A stretch of 64,000 bases of DNA from an uncultured Paracoccaceae bacterium (GCA_947503775.1 CANNFE010000001.1:434001-498000); one strand, 5' to 3'; shown: positions 49,255-58,739, numbered from the stretch's first letter. Numbers and translations: made by a program. Notes: generated from the letters alone by a model not told the origin.

Positions 49255-49647
49255 TTAAGCGTCGTCGTCGACGATCGCGCGAAAGATGAGATCGATCCGC
49301 CGGACCCCCTCCTGAGAGGTCCGCCGCGCCCGGGCTCGCAGGAAATCCAGCGCGACCAGCGTGCCGCGCTCGAGCGTCAGATCGGCATCCGAGAGAAGAT
49401 CGCTGATCTCTCCGGCCACCGCCTTGGCGCCGCGAAACCCGCTGGCATCGCTGATCACCGAAACAGTGAAATCGTGCCGCGCGACCTTCGCGCCCGCCCC
49501 CGACCGGTCGCGGACCGTCTCCGGGCCCAGCGTCACGTAAAGCTCGGGCAGAGGTCCGGCGGGCAGCGCATCGAAAACCGGCGCGCTGATCGCCTCCAGC
49601 GCCCCGTAAACGGCGGCCTGCAGCGCCTGCGAGATGGCATAGCTCAT
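49255..49647 (-). CDS. DUF3168 tail terminator (GTA g8-like)
   Basis: MSYAISQALQAAVYGALEAISAPVFDALPAGPLPELYVTLG. Confidence 0.87.
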   Translation of the reverse strand: MSYAISQALQAAVYGALEAISAPVFDALPAGPLPELYVTLGPETVRDRSGAGAKVARHDFTVSVISDASGFRGAKAVAGEISDLLSDADLTLERGTLVALDFLRARARRTSQEGVRRIDLIFRAIVDDDA

Positions 49648-49976
49648 ACGGTCACCTCCTCGGCGCTGCAGACCAGATACCGGCGGCTCGCATCGCGCTC
49701 GGCGACCGCATCGATCCGGTAGAACCGGCCGCCGTCGCGGAACCGCTGCCCAGGGGCAGGCCGCGACCGCGCACCCACGGGCGCGGCCCGCACGGTGATC
49801 CGGTAGGGCACGGCCGAGACCGCCGTCGTCACGCCTGCCTTGGCGCGTCCCCGCCCCGGCGTGATCTCGGCCCAGAGCGATCCGAGGATCTCCCAGCTCG
49901 AGCTGTAGCCCCCCGCCCCATCCGGCGCCTCGACCCGGTGCTCAAGAACCAGCGCGCGGTTCAGATGCGGGATCAT
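49644..49976 (-). CDS. Head-tail adaptor (GTA g7-like)
   Basis: MIPHLNRALVLEHRVEAPDGAGGYSSSWEILGSLWAEI. Confidence 0.85.
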   Translation of the reverse strand: MIPHLNRALVLEHRVEAPDGAGGYSSSWEILGSLWAEITPGRGRAKAGVTTAVSAVPYRITVRAAPVGARSRPAPGQRFRDGGRFYRIDAVAERDASRRYLVCSAEEVTV

Positions 49977-50572
49977 CGCGCCGCTCCCGGCCCGATCCGG
50001 CGGGCCTTGTAGCGCTCGATCAACGCGGTCACGCCGAACGGCATGCAGCCATCGCCCAAAGCGGTCTCGTGGCGGTATTCGTAGTAATGCGCGGCCAGCA
50101 GCAGCACCGCCTGCGCCAGATCGGACGGCAGCGCGTCCCAGCTTGCGCCATAGCCCGCGCGCAGCCGGATCATCACCGCCCCGCCCACCGGGATCGCGGG
50201 CAACGCGCCCGACACCGCCACGAGCCAGGGCACCTGCGCATCCGGCTCCAGCCGAAGGCTCGAGGCGGCAACCGCGCTCTCCGATCCGTCCCGCGCCACC
50301 GCGCGGACCGACGTGATCTCCTGCACCGGTGCCAAGGGCAGCGGCTGCGCGCCGGTATTGCGCCACATCGTCAGACGCAGCAAAAAGTCCCGCGTGATCA
50401 GCGCCTTGCCGGTTCGCCCTTCAATCCCGGCAATCGCGGCACGCAAGAAACTCTCCAGCACGCCATCCTGCAATCCGGTCTCGCCAAAGCCCGTGCCAAG
50501 CCGCAGGTGGTCTTTGAATTGCGCGACCGGCAGCGCGCCCACGGGCACGGCGGTCTCTTCGGTCAACATCAT
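49973..50572 (-). CDS. Head-tail connector (GTA g6-like)
   Basis: MMLTEETAVPVGALPVAQFKDHLRLGTGFGE..; phage gp6-like. Confidence 0.85.
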   Translation of the reverse strand: MMLTEETAVPVGALPVAQFKDHLRLGTGFGETGLQDGVLESFLRAAIAGIEGRTGKALITRDFLLRLTMWRNTGAQPLPLAPVQEITSVRAVARDGSESAVAASSLRLEPDAQVPWLVAVSGALPAIPVGGAVMIRLRAGYGASWDALPSDLAQAVLLLAAHYYEYRHETALGDGCMPFGVTALIERYKARRIGPGAAR

Positions 50573-50684
50573 CGTCGGTCTCCAGCAAAAGGCCGTTCAG
50601 GTCAGGTGGGCGCACGCCACCGCACCCCTCGGACGGAAGGAAGCAGCTAGACGGTGCGGCTTGCCTCATGGCGTGCGCCCGTCG

Positions 50685-50722
50685 GGATGGACCGGCTCTG
50701 ACCGAGCCGGACCACCCCATCC
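50685..50722 (-). terminator. Hairpin downstream of the capsid gene, possible attenuator or processing site
   Basis: CCGGCTC-tgacc-GAGCCGG inside GGATGG...CCATCC, between g5 and g6. Confidence 0.45.
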
Positions 50723-50733
50723 GCAGGTCCCGC

Positions 50734-51915
50734 TTAGGTGGTCGACGCCTTGAGGACCTTGATCGCAGCGAAATCGCTCACATCCCCGCCCACACGCTTG
50801 GTCGCGTAGAAAAGAACATGCGGCTTGGCCGAGAACGGATCGCGCAGGATACGCAGGTCGGGCCGCTCGGCGACGGTATAGCCGGTCGCGAAATCGCCGA
50901 AGGCGATCGAGTGGGATCCGGACGCCAGATCGGGCATGTCCTCGGCGATCAGAACGGGATAGCCGACCAGCCGCGCAGGCTCTCCGGCGGCCAGACCGTC
51001 GGACCACAGGAAGCGGCCGTCATTGTCCTTGAGCTTGCGGATCTTGCCCGCCGTCTTGGAGTTCATCACGAATGTGCCGTTGGCGCGGTATTCGGCGCCC
51101 AGCGCATAAACCAGCTCGATGATCGCATCGGCATCCGTGATGTCGCCATCGCTGCCCGAGGGTACATAACCCAGCTCGCCCCATTCCTCGGTGCCATCGG
51201 CCACGATGGGATGACCCAGGAACCCTTTGGGCTTGTCGACACCGTCGCCCGAGACGAAGGCCTGCGCCTCGGAGCGGGCGAATTTCTGCGCGATCCGGCC
51301 CGCGAGCCACCCCTCGATATCGAAGGCCGCATCATCGAGCAGCCGCTGCGACGCCTTGGGCAGAGCCGACAGCTCATGGAGCGGGATCGAAATCCGGTCG
51401 ATGCGCGGCGTATCCGTCTCCGTCACGCCGCCCGCTTCGGCGACCCAGCCTGCGCCCATTTCGGTGTGATCGACGAGCACGTCAAAGGATGTGCTTTCGA
51501 CCTGCACGACATTGGCGATAGACCGCAGGGAGGCGGTCGAGCTCAGCGTCGATTTCACCGTCTCGGAGGTCTGCGGATCGACCAGATAGCCGCCATCAGC
51601 CGCAACAGAGGTGCCCAGCGCCTTGCCTTCCAGCTCCAGCCCGCGCAGCCCGTCATCATCGCCCGAGCGCAGATAGGCGGCAAAGGCCTTCTGATGGGGC
51701 TGGCCCTCTTCGGCCTTGGTGTCCAGAAGCGGGCGGCGCGCCGCCAGGGTCTTGCGATCGAGTAGGGTCATACGGTCGTCCTGCCTTTGAAGTTTGGTTT
51801 GAATGTCGTCCTTGAACGTCTTGATCTCGCTGGCGAACCCGCTCATCGCGGCCGCCAGATCGCTGGCCGGAGACACAAGCTCCCCGGCCCGAGCCTTCAT
51901 CTCGGTCTTGCTCAT
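50734..51915 (-). CDS. HK97-type major capsid protein (GTA g5-like)
   Basis: 393 aa; GGYLVDPQTSETVKSTLSSTASLRSIANVVQVESTSFDVLVDHTEMGAGWVAE. Confidence 0.94.
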   Translation of the reverse strand: MSKTEMKARAGELVSPASDLAAAMSGFASEIKTFKDDIQTKLQRQDDRMTLLDRKTLAARRPLLDTKAEEGQPHQKAFAAYLRSGDDDGLRGLELEGKALGTSVAADGGYLVDPQTSETVKSTLSSTASLRSIANVVQVESTSFDVLVDHTEMGAGWVAEAGGVTETDTPRIDRISIPLHELSALPKASQRLLDDAAFDIEGWLAGRIAQKFARSEAQAFVSGDGVDKPKGFLGHPIVADGTEEWGELGYVPSGSDGDITDADAIIELVYALGAEYRANGTFVMNSKTAGKIRKLKDNDGRFLWSDGLAAGEPARLVGYPVLIAEDMPDLASGSHSIAFGDFATGYTVAERPDLRILRDPFSAKPHVLFYATKRVGGDVSDFAAIKVLKASTT

Positions 51916-51948
51916 TCTTGATCCTCTGTCAGTTTCGAGAGTGCCGGC

Positions 51949-52503
51949 TCAGGTCCCGGCAAGCAGACGGCGTCCTTCCTCGATCGCCGCCGCCAGATCG
52001 CGCATCCGGGCCGCTTCGGGATCCTCTCCCTTGGCGTCCACGCGCGCTTGAGGAAGCATCGGGAACGTCACCAGCGACACTTCCCAAAGCTCCAGTTCCG
52101 ACAAGAGCCGTTCGCCCTTCGCCGATGTTCCCGCCTTCACCGTCCGGTAGCCGATCGAGAGCCCGTCGATAGCCCCCGCCGCGACCAAAGCCGCCGCCTC
52201 CCGCGCCTGCGCTACCTCGTCCAGAAGGCGTCCTTTGACGTAAAGGCCTCGCTTGTCTTCGCGCACCTCGTCCCAGACGCCGATAGGCTGCGCCGGATCG
52301 TGCTGCCACAGCATCTTGACCCGTCCGCCCGCCTCCGTCAGCCGCGTCAGCGACGCGCCATAGGCCCCCGCCTCGACGATATCGCCGCCCTGATCGCAGA
52401 CCCCGAAAAGCGAGGCATAGCCTTCGATCACCGCGCCTCCGGCCGCCGCTTCGCGCACCGAAACCTCGCCGCCCAGGCGGCAGAATTTGTGTTCCAGATC
52501 CAT
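51949..52503 (-). CDS. HK97-family prohead protease (GTA g4-like)
   Basis: VIEGYASLFGVCDQGGDIVEAGAYGASL...DGLSIGYRTVKA. Confidence 0.92.
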   Translation of the reverse strand: MDLEHKFCRLGGEVSVREAAAGGAVIEGYASLFGVCDQGGDIVEAGAYGASLTRLTEAGGRVKMLWQHDPAQPIGVWDEVREDKRGLYVKGRLLDEVAQAREAAALVAAGAIDGLSIGYRTVKAGTSAKGERLLSELELWEVSLVTFPMLPQARVDAKGEDPEAARMRDLAAAIEEGRRLLAGT

Positions 52504-52514
52504 GCTCGTTCCCC

Positions 52515-52742
52515 CTATGGCGCCACAGTCAGGATCGACTGAAACGCTTGCGCCAAAATCACGCCCACCACGCCGTAGACGGTGAGCCACAGCCGCTTGT
52601 CGAGCCGCTCCATCATCGCTTCGATCTTCTCCAGCCGCGTATCGAGCTGCGCGAATTGCAGCGCCGCGATCCGCTCATGCGCCGCGATCCGCATACCGGG
52701 CGCGCAATCGAAAGCCTCGAACCCGAAACGCTCCTCGCTCAC
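52515..52742 (-). CDS. GTA g3.5-like small membrane-associated protein
   Basis: GTG start overlapping portal stop; ...RLEKIEAMMERLDKRLWLTVYGVVGVILAQAFQSI. Confidence 0.75.
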   Translation of the reverse strand: MSEERFGFEAFDCAPGMRIAAHERIAALQFAQLDTRLEKIEAMMERLDKRLWLTVYGVVGVILAQAFQSILTVAP

Positions 52743-53896
52743 GTCTCCATCTCCCGCGGCGGCAAGCCCAGTAGACGCCGCTTCTCGGCCTCTGTCAGGA
52801 ACTCGGCCTCCCCGACGCGCCGCCAAAGCGCCTCTCGCTCCATCGACAGCGCCGGCACGCCGTCCAGATCCGGCGCGAGCGTCAACGTCTCGCCCATGAA
52901 ATCGGACAGCCAGTCGCCCAGCGCGCCCAGCGCCCGGCTGGCAAAGGGCAGCACCGTCAGCCGGTAGAAGGCCCGGTTCGCCTCGGCGTAATTGGCATAG
53001 GTCGCATCCCCGGGGATCCCCAGCAGCATCGGAGGCACCCCGAACGCGACCGAGATCTCCCGCGCCGCCGCTTCCTTGGTCTGCTGAAATTCCATATCCG
53101 ATGGCGAAAAGCCCATCGGCTTCCAGTCCAGCCCGCCTTCCAGCAGCATCGGCCGCCCCGCATTGCGCGCGCCCTGATGCTGGCTCTCCATCTCCGATTG
53201 CAGCCGGTCGAACTGATCGGCCGACAACTGCCCCTGCCCATCGATACCCCGGTAGACGATCGCGCCCGAGGGCCGCGCCGCATTGTCCAGCAGCGCCTTC
53301 GACCAGCGCGACGCCGCATTATGCACATCGATGGCCTGCGCCGCCGCCTGCATCGGGCTCAGCCCGTAATGGTCGTCCTGCGGATGAAAGCTCCGGACAT
53401 GGCAGATCGGAGAGACCCCGCCGCTCAGATCGAACCGATGCTTGCGCCCGCCCACGGCATATTCGTAAGCCACCGGCCAGCCATCGGCGCCGGGCACCAG
53501 GCTTATCCGGTCCGAGCGCAGCACATGCAGCTCCACCGGACGCTCCTCGCCCACGGCCTCCACATAGCCGTTGCCGGTCAGCAGGATCTGCCCGTATAGC
53601 GCCTCGAGGAACGCCTCGCCGCCCTGCCCCAGATTGGGCCGCGCCAGCAGATCGATCATCGGATGTTCGGCATAGCGCGTCTGCCGGTCCTGCAGGCCCA
53701 GCGGCAGCGTCGCCGCGGCCTCGGCGATCAGCTTGACCGCGCGAAAGCCCACCGGATTTCCGGAAAATCCCGTCCGCGTCAGCGAGGCGGCATCGCGCGG
53801 GCTCCACGCCACGCGGCCCGCGCTGGCATGCGCGATCACCCGGCCCGTCGCCGAGGCTTTCGCCTGGGGTGCGCTGCGCTTCAGAAAGTCGAACAT
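52739..53896 (-). CDS. Phage portal protein (GTA g3-like)
   Basis: MFDFLKRSAPQAKASATG...VGFRAVKLIAEAAATLPLGL...VAFGVPPMLLGIPGDATYANYAEANRAFY. Confidence 0.93.
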   Translation of the reverse strand: MFDFLKRSAPQAKASATGRVIAHASAGRVAWSPRDAASLTRTGFSGNPVGFRAVKLIAEAAATLPLGLQDRQTRYAEHPMIDLLARPNLGQGGEAFLEALYGQILLTGNGYVEAVGEERPVELHVLRSDRISLVPGADGWPVAYEYAVGGRKHRFDLSGGVSPICHVRSFHPQDDHYGLSPMQAAAQAIDVHNAASRWSKALLDNAARPSGAIVYRGIDGQGQLSADQFDRLQSEMESQHQGARNAGRPMLLEGGLDWKPMGFSPSDMEFQQTKEAAAREISVAFGVPPMLLGIPGDATYANYAEANRAFYRLTVLPFASRALGALGDWLSDFMGETLTLAPDLDGVPALSMEREALWRRVGEAEFLTEAEKRRLLGLPPREMET

Positions 53897-54017
53897 GCCC
53901 GTCTCCTCGAATCCCGACCTCGCGTTTCCGCGTCGTTGAAAGAGGTTTTGACGGCAAAGCCTGAACGAGCCCTGACAGCTCCGCGCGGTGGGTGTTGCGG
54001 CCCGGAGGGGCGCAGCC

Positions 54018-54707
54018 TCAGACCGAGACCAGCCCCAGCACCTCGCTCCGATCCGCCTCGCTGCGGGGGCGATCATGGATCACCGCCCCGCCGCGCATCA
54101 CGACGATCCGGTCGGCGATCTCCCAGGCGAATTCGAACCGCTGCTCGACCAGAACGATGGCCATGTCGCCTTGCGCCTTCAGACGCGCGATCACCCGCCC
54201 GATCTCGGCGATGATCGAGGGCTGGATGCCTTCGGTCGGCTCGTCCAGCAGTAAAACCCGGGGCCGCGTGACCAAAGCGCGCGCGATCGCCAGTTGCTGC
54301 TGCTGCCCGCCCGACAGATCCCCGCCCCGGCGGCCCGCCATCTCGCGCAGGATCGGGAACAGCTCAAACACCGTCTCGGGCACGGCCCGCTCGGCGCGCG
54401 GCAGACAGGCGAACCCGGTCTCGAGGTTTTCCTGCACGGTCAGCAGCGGGAAGATCTCGCGCCCCTGCGGCACGTAAGCCAGCCCCGCCCGCGCCCGGGC
54501 CTGCGCCCCGCGCGGCAGCGCCGCCCCATCTAGCCGCACCTGCCCGCCCGACGGATGCCGCCCGGCCAAGGCCGACAAAAGCGAGGTCTTGCCGACCCCG
54601 TTCAGACCCATCACCGCCGTCACCTCGCCCACGCGGGCACCGAAATCGACGCCGTTCAGCACCGTCGCACCGCCATAGGCCAGCGTCAGATGATCCGCCT
54701 CCAGCAT
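54018..54707 (-). CDS. urtE: Urea-type ABC transporter ATP-binding protein UrtE
   Basis: MLEADHLTLAYGGATVLNGVDFGARVGEVTAVMGLNGVGKTSLL; LSGGQQQQLAIARALVTRPRVLLLDEPTEGIQPSII. Confidence 0.92.
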   Translation of the reverse strand: MLEADHLTLAYGGATVLNGVDFGARVGEVTAVMGLNGVGKTSLLSALAGRHPSGGQVRLDGAALPRGAQARARAGLAYVPQGREIFPLLTVQENLETGFACLPRAERAVPETVFELFPILREMAGRRGGDLSGGQQQQLAIARALVTRPRVLLLDEPTEGIQPSIIAEIGRVIARLKAQGDMAIVLVEQRFEFAWEIADRIVVMRGGAVIHDRPRSEADRSEVLGLVSV

Positions 54708-55444
54708 CAGCCCCGCCCCAGATAGACGTCGATCACCTGCGGATCGGCCGTCACGTGATCCAGCGATCCCTCGGCCAGTACCCGCCCTTCATGCAGAACG
54801 GTCACGCGGCAATTCAGGCGGCGCACGAATTCCATGTCATGCTCGACGACGACGACAGCGCGCGTCTTGGCGGCCTCGCGCAGGATCGTCGTTGTCTTCT
54901 CGCGCTCGGACGGGGTCATCCCGGCAGCCGGCTCGTCCACCAGCAAAAGGCGCGGCTCGGAGGCAAGAAGCATCCCGATCTCGAGCCACTGCTTTTGCCC
55001 GTGGCTCAGCTCGCCCGCCCGGCGATCCAGCGCCCCCTTCAGCCCCACATCGGCCGCCAGCGCGGGAATACGCTCCGGGTCGGCCCCCGCCCGCGCCAGA
55101 ACGCGCAAGGGCCGCCGCACCGCCCTCAGCGCAAGGGCGAGGTTTTCCCAAACGCTCTGATCCTCGAAGACCGTGGGCTTTTGAAACTTGCGCCCGATCC
55201 CCTCGCGCGCGATGCGGCTTTCGGACAGGCGCGTCAGATCGAGGATCCGCTCGCCCCAGCGAATGGTCCCGCTATCGGGCCGCGTCTTGCCGGTGACCAG
55301 ATCCATGAAGGTCGTCTTGCCCGCTCCGTTCGGGCCGATCACGGCGCGCATCTCGGGCTCTCCGATCGCAAAAGACAGACCGTCGATCGCCTTGAACCCG
55401 TCAAAGGATTTCGACACGCCCGACACTTCAAGCAGCGCGCTCAT
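54707..55444 (-). CDS. urtD: Urea-type ABC transporter ATP-binding protein UrtD
   Basis: AVIGPNGAGKTTFMDLVTGKTRPDSG...ELSHGQKQWLEIGMLLASEPRLLLVDEPAAGMT. Confidence 0.92.
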   Translation of the reverse strand: MSALLEVSGVSKSFDGFKAIDGLSFAIGEPEMRAVIGPNGAGKTTFMDLVTGKTRPDSGTIRWGERILDLTRLSESRIAREGIGRKFQKPTVFEDQSVWENLALALRAVRRPLRVLARAGADPERIPALAADVGLKGALDRRAGELSHGQKQWLEIGMLLASEPRLLLVDEPAAGMTPSEREKTTTILREAAKTRAVVVVEHDMEFVRRLNCRVTVLHEGRVLAEGSLDHVTADPQVIDVYLGRG

Positions 55445-56646
55445 TCGCCCGGCTCTGCCCGGGCAGCCTCCAGCGTCCGCGCCGGCGCCTCGGGGCGGCG
55501 ACGCGCCAGCCGCAGGACAAGCCCCGCCAGCCCTTGGGGCGCGAGCAGCGTGACCGCCACGAAGCCAAGCCCCAGCAGCACGAGCCACCAATCGGTCCAA
55601 CGGATGACGTAGACGCCCAGATCGATATCCGGCGCCCCGCCCCCGGTGAACCACGACGACAGAAGCGACACCGCCGCCGCTCCCAGGATCGCGCCCCACA
55701 GATGCCCGCGCCCGCCGATGGCGACCCAGACCGCCAGATAGATCGAGGCGATGGGCGCGATCTCGGCCGGGTTCACGATGCCCGCCTGCGGATAATAAAG
55801 CGCCCCCGCCACGCCGCAGGCCATGGAGGTGCCAGTAAAGACCACCAGCTTGAAGCCTTCCACGTCATAGCCCAGAAACCGTAGCCGCGCCTCGTCGTCG
55901 CGGATCGCCCGCAAGGCCGAGCCGAAGCGGGCGGCCACCGTCCAGCGGGCAAGAACGTAAAAGCCCCCCAGCGCCGCGGCAGAGGCCCAGAGGAACCACA
56001 GCGACAGCGTCGATTGCGGCACATGGGTCAGGCCCGGGATGTTCTGCAGACCCGACAGGCCGTTATTGCCGCGCAGCCCGCTATCGTTCTGAAAGAGCCA
56101 GAGCGACAGGGCCAGCGTGCCCGCCTGCGTCAGGATCGACAGGTAGACCCCCGTCACCCGGCTGCGAAAGGCGAGCCAGCCAAAGACCAGCGCCAGAAGG
56201 CCGGGGACCAGCACGACGGCCAGAAGCTGCACCCAGAGCATATCGGCAAAGACCCACATCCACGGAAACGTGTCCGAGCCGACGACACCGAAGATCTGCG
56301 TCGCCGCCGCCTGATCGACCTCCGCCGGGGTCGGCGGCAGCGGCCTCTGGGCCAGTTGGGCGGCCACGACGTCTTCGGTGCGCGCGCGCATCAGCCACAT
56401 GCCGATCGCATAGCCTCCGATCCCGAAAAAGGCCATGTGCCCGAGGCTGAGAATGCCGGTATAGCCCCAGACCAGATCCATCGCGACGGCGGCCAGACAC
56501 AGGCACAGCGTCTTGCCCAGCGTCTTGACGAAGGAGGTCGAGATCAGGCCCGCCTCGGCCATCAACGTGGCCCCCAGCGTCAGGACGGCCAGGCAGGACA
56601 GGACGGCGATCACGTCCGGGCGGCGGATGAGGGGCGTGCGGGTCAT
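55441..56646 (-). CDS. urtC: Urea-type ABC transporter permease UrtC
   Basis: DLVWGYTGILSLGHMAFFGIGGYAIGMWLMR; LivM-like, operon position. Confidence 0.92.
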   Translation of the reverse strand: MTRTPLIRRPDVIAVLSCLAVLTLGATLMAEAGLISTSFVKTLGKTLCLCLAAVAMDLVWGYTGILSLGHMAFFGIGGYAIGMWLMRARTEDVVAAQLAQRPLPPTPAEVDQAAATQIFGVVGSDTFPWMWVFADMLWVQLLAVVLVPGLLALVFGWLAFRSRVTGVYLSILTQAGTLALSLWLFQNDSGLRGNNGLSGLQNIPGLTHVPQSTLSLWFLWASAAALGGFYVLARWTVAARFGSALRAIRDDEARLRFLGYDVEGFKLVVFTGTSMACGVAGALYYPQAGIVNPAEIAPIASIYLAVWVAIGGRGHLWGAILGAAAVSLLSSWFTGGGAPDIDLGVYVIRWTDWWLVLLGLGFVAVTLLAPQGLAGLVLRLARRRPEAPARTLEAARAEPGE

Positions 56647-56740
56647 GGGGCTGCGCCCCTTGGCAGGCCGGGCCGGGGGCGCTGCCCCCGCGCGCGAGGC
56701 GCGCTCCCCCGAGGTATTTCTGGCAAGATGAGGAGGATCA
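56643..56740. repeat. GC-rich hairpin element between urtB and urtC
   Basis: GGGGCTGCGCCCC, GGGGGCGCTGCCCCC, GCGCGCGAGGCGCGC followed by CCCCCGAGGTATTTCTGGCAAGATGAGGAGG. Confidence 0.6.
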
Positions 56741-58663
56741 TTGCGCGAAGCGTCCCTTTTGCGGAACGATCCCGCGGGGGCGGATCTGGATGAAGGCGAT
56801 GATGAAGAGGATCATGAAGGTCTGCGCCGCCAGCGTGTTCGAGGGGTTCAGCCACTCGATCCCCTTTTGCAGCCCGCCGATCAGGCCGGCGCCCGCCAGC
56901 GTGCCGAAGACGCTGCCAACGCCGCCCACGACGACCGTCATGAAGCTTTGCACGATATAGCCCGCCCCCATCTCGGACGTGACCTGCGCATAAAGCCCGA
57001 TCGCCACGCCCGCCACGCCCGCGATACCCGAGCCCAGCCCGAAGGTCAGCATCCCGATCCGGCCGGGATCGATGCCCATGCTGGCGGCCATACCCGGGTT
57101 CTGCGTCACCGCCCGGACCTCGAGCCCCAGCCGGGTCCGGCGCAGTAGGGCAACGATGGCCGCCAGAAAGACCAGCGCCAGCACGAAAATCGCCACCCGG
57201 ATCCAGGAGATCGAGATCGCATCCGAGATGATCCACGAGCCCGCCAGCCAGTCCGGCGATGTCAGGGGCCGCGCCTGCGTGCCAAAGACGTTCTTGGCGA
57301 TCTGCTGCAGCGCCACCGAGATCCCGAAGGTCGCCAGCAGCGTCTCGAGCGGGCGGTGCATCAGATGGCGGATCACCAGCCGTTCAAGCGCCACGCCCGC
57401 CAGTCCCGCCGTGCAGAAGGCCAGCGGCAGCGCCACGATCAGGCTGAGCGTGTAGTCGGGGATGATCGTCTGCACGACATAGCCGGTATACGCGCCGATC
57501 ATGATGAACTCACCATGGGCCATGTTGATGACGCCCATCACCCCGAAGGTGACGGCCAATCCGATCGCCGCCAGAAAATAGATCGAGGCCAGCGACAGCG
57601 CATCGAGCCCCAGATCCACCGCCCCATGCCGCGCCAGCCGCGCCGATTGCGCGGCGCTGGCGGCCTCGGCTGCGGCGATCACGCCCGCATCGGCCTCGCG
57701 GTAGATATCGAGAACGGCGTGGGACGCCAGCGCCTCGGCGATGGCCGCCTCGGCCGGGCGCGGCCGGGCGGCGCCGCCTGCGGCCAGCGCCTCATAGGCC
57801 TCCCAGCGGGCGGCCTCGCTCTCCAACGTGGCGACGGGCCGCCCGGCGACCATCCCATCGGTGATCGCGACGGTCAGGGCCATATCGCGGGCCATGCGCG
57901 TGACCGGCGCAGGCGCCAGACCGGCCTCGACCAGCAGCGCCAGGCGCTCGGCCTCGTCCAGATCGGACGGGCCGGCGACGATCGCGCCCTCGGGCGCCGC
58001 GCCGCCTTCGGCGACGATGCGATCGGTGGCAAGGATCCGCGACAGGACGGCGCGATCCTGAACCGACGCGCCCAGCCGGTCGATGGCGGCGATGCGCGCG
58101 GCGGGATCCTCGCCGAACCGGGCCGTCAGGCGCCGCTCGAGATCGGTCTTCAGCGCGCGGATCGCCGGATCGGGCTCGTCCTCGATCGAGGCGCGCAAGG
58201 CGGGCAGCAGCGCCGCGTCGGGATCCCGCTCGAGCGAGGCGAGCGCGGCCCGCCGCGCGCCGGGCCGAGGATCGGAAAGCTGGAACTGCACCAAAGCGGC
58301 CGCGATCACCCCGCGCACGCCCGCATTCGGTTTGAGCTGCCTGGCCGCGCGCCGGTCCACCGTCCCGGCCTCGGCGCCGCTGTCGATATCGGTCAGTGCC
58401 CAGACATCGCCCTCGCGCTGGCCGTAGTAAAAAAGCCCGTCCTCGGCGCGCACGACGCCCTTGTCCTGCCAGGCTTCCAGAAAGGGCTGCAGGTTCGGCG
58501 AGCCGTTGGCGGCCAGCGTCTCGAGCACCTCTTCGACATGGCGGCGCGAGGCGCGCTCCACCCGCTCGGCCTCGGCCTGAAGCGCCGGTTGCAGATCCTG
58601 CGCGAGGACAGGACCAGGCCCCAGCAGCATCAGGGCAAGTGCAAGGCGAAGGATCAGGGTCAT
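56738..58663 (-). CDS. urtB: Urea-type ABC transporter permease UrtB with long N-terminal domain
   Basis: Signal peptide MTLILRLALALMLLGPGPVLAQ; LASIYFLAAIGLAVTFGVMGVINMAHGEFIMIGAYTGYVVQ. Confidence 0.93.
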   Translation of the reverse strand: MTLILRLALALMLLGPGPVLAQDLQPALQAEAERVERASRRHVEEVLETLAANGSPNLQPFLEAWQDKGVVRAEDGLFYYGQREGDVWALTDIDSGAEAGTVDRRAARQLKPNAGVRGVIAAALVQFQLSDPRPGARRAALASLERDPDAALLPALRASIEDEPDPAIRALKTDLERRLTARFGEDPAARIAAIDRLGASVQDRAVLSRILATDRIVAEGGAAPEGAIVAGPSDLDEAERLALLVEAGLAPAPVTRMARDMALTVAITDGMVAGRPVATLESEAARWEAYEALAAGGAARPRPAEAAIAEALASHAVLDIYREADAGVIAAAEAASAAQSARLARHGAVDLGLDALSLASIYFLAAIGLAVTFGVMGVINMAHGEFIMIGAYTGYVVQTIIPDYTLSLIVALPLAFCTAGLAGVALERLVIRHLMHRPLETLLATFGISVALQQIAKNVFGTQARPLTSPDWLAGSWIISDAISISWIRVAIFVLALVFLAAIVALLRRTRLGLEVRAVTQNPGMAASMGIDPGRIGMLTFGLGSGIAGVAGVAIGLYAQVTSEMGAGYIVQSFMTVVVGGVGSVFGTLAGAGLIGGLQKGIEWLNPSNTLAAQTFMILFIIAFIQIRPRGIVPQKGRFAQ

Positions 58664-58739
58664 GTCTCGTCCCGGGCCACCAAAAGGAGACCCCGCGCCG
58701 CCCATAAAACGCGGCGCGGGGCCTGAACCACGGATCCGG

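Noticed and set aside
49246-49265. CCATAAGTCGTTGATTAAGCG as another copy of the CATAAG palindrome
   Set aside because: Only a half-site matches and no ATGCCG module accompanies it; likely chance
41492-53896. Ordinary prophage
   Set aside because: No integrase, repressor, lysis or replication genes and gene order matches the RcGTA structural cluster (DUF2163, TIGR02217, g15 megatron)
57356-58726. 456 aa plus-strand ORF
   Set aside because: Antisense to urtB; H/R/G-rich shadow ORF
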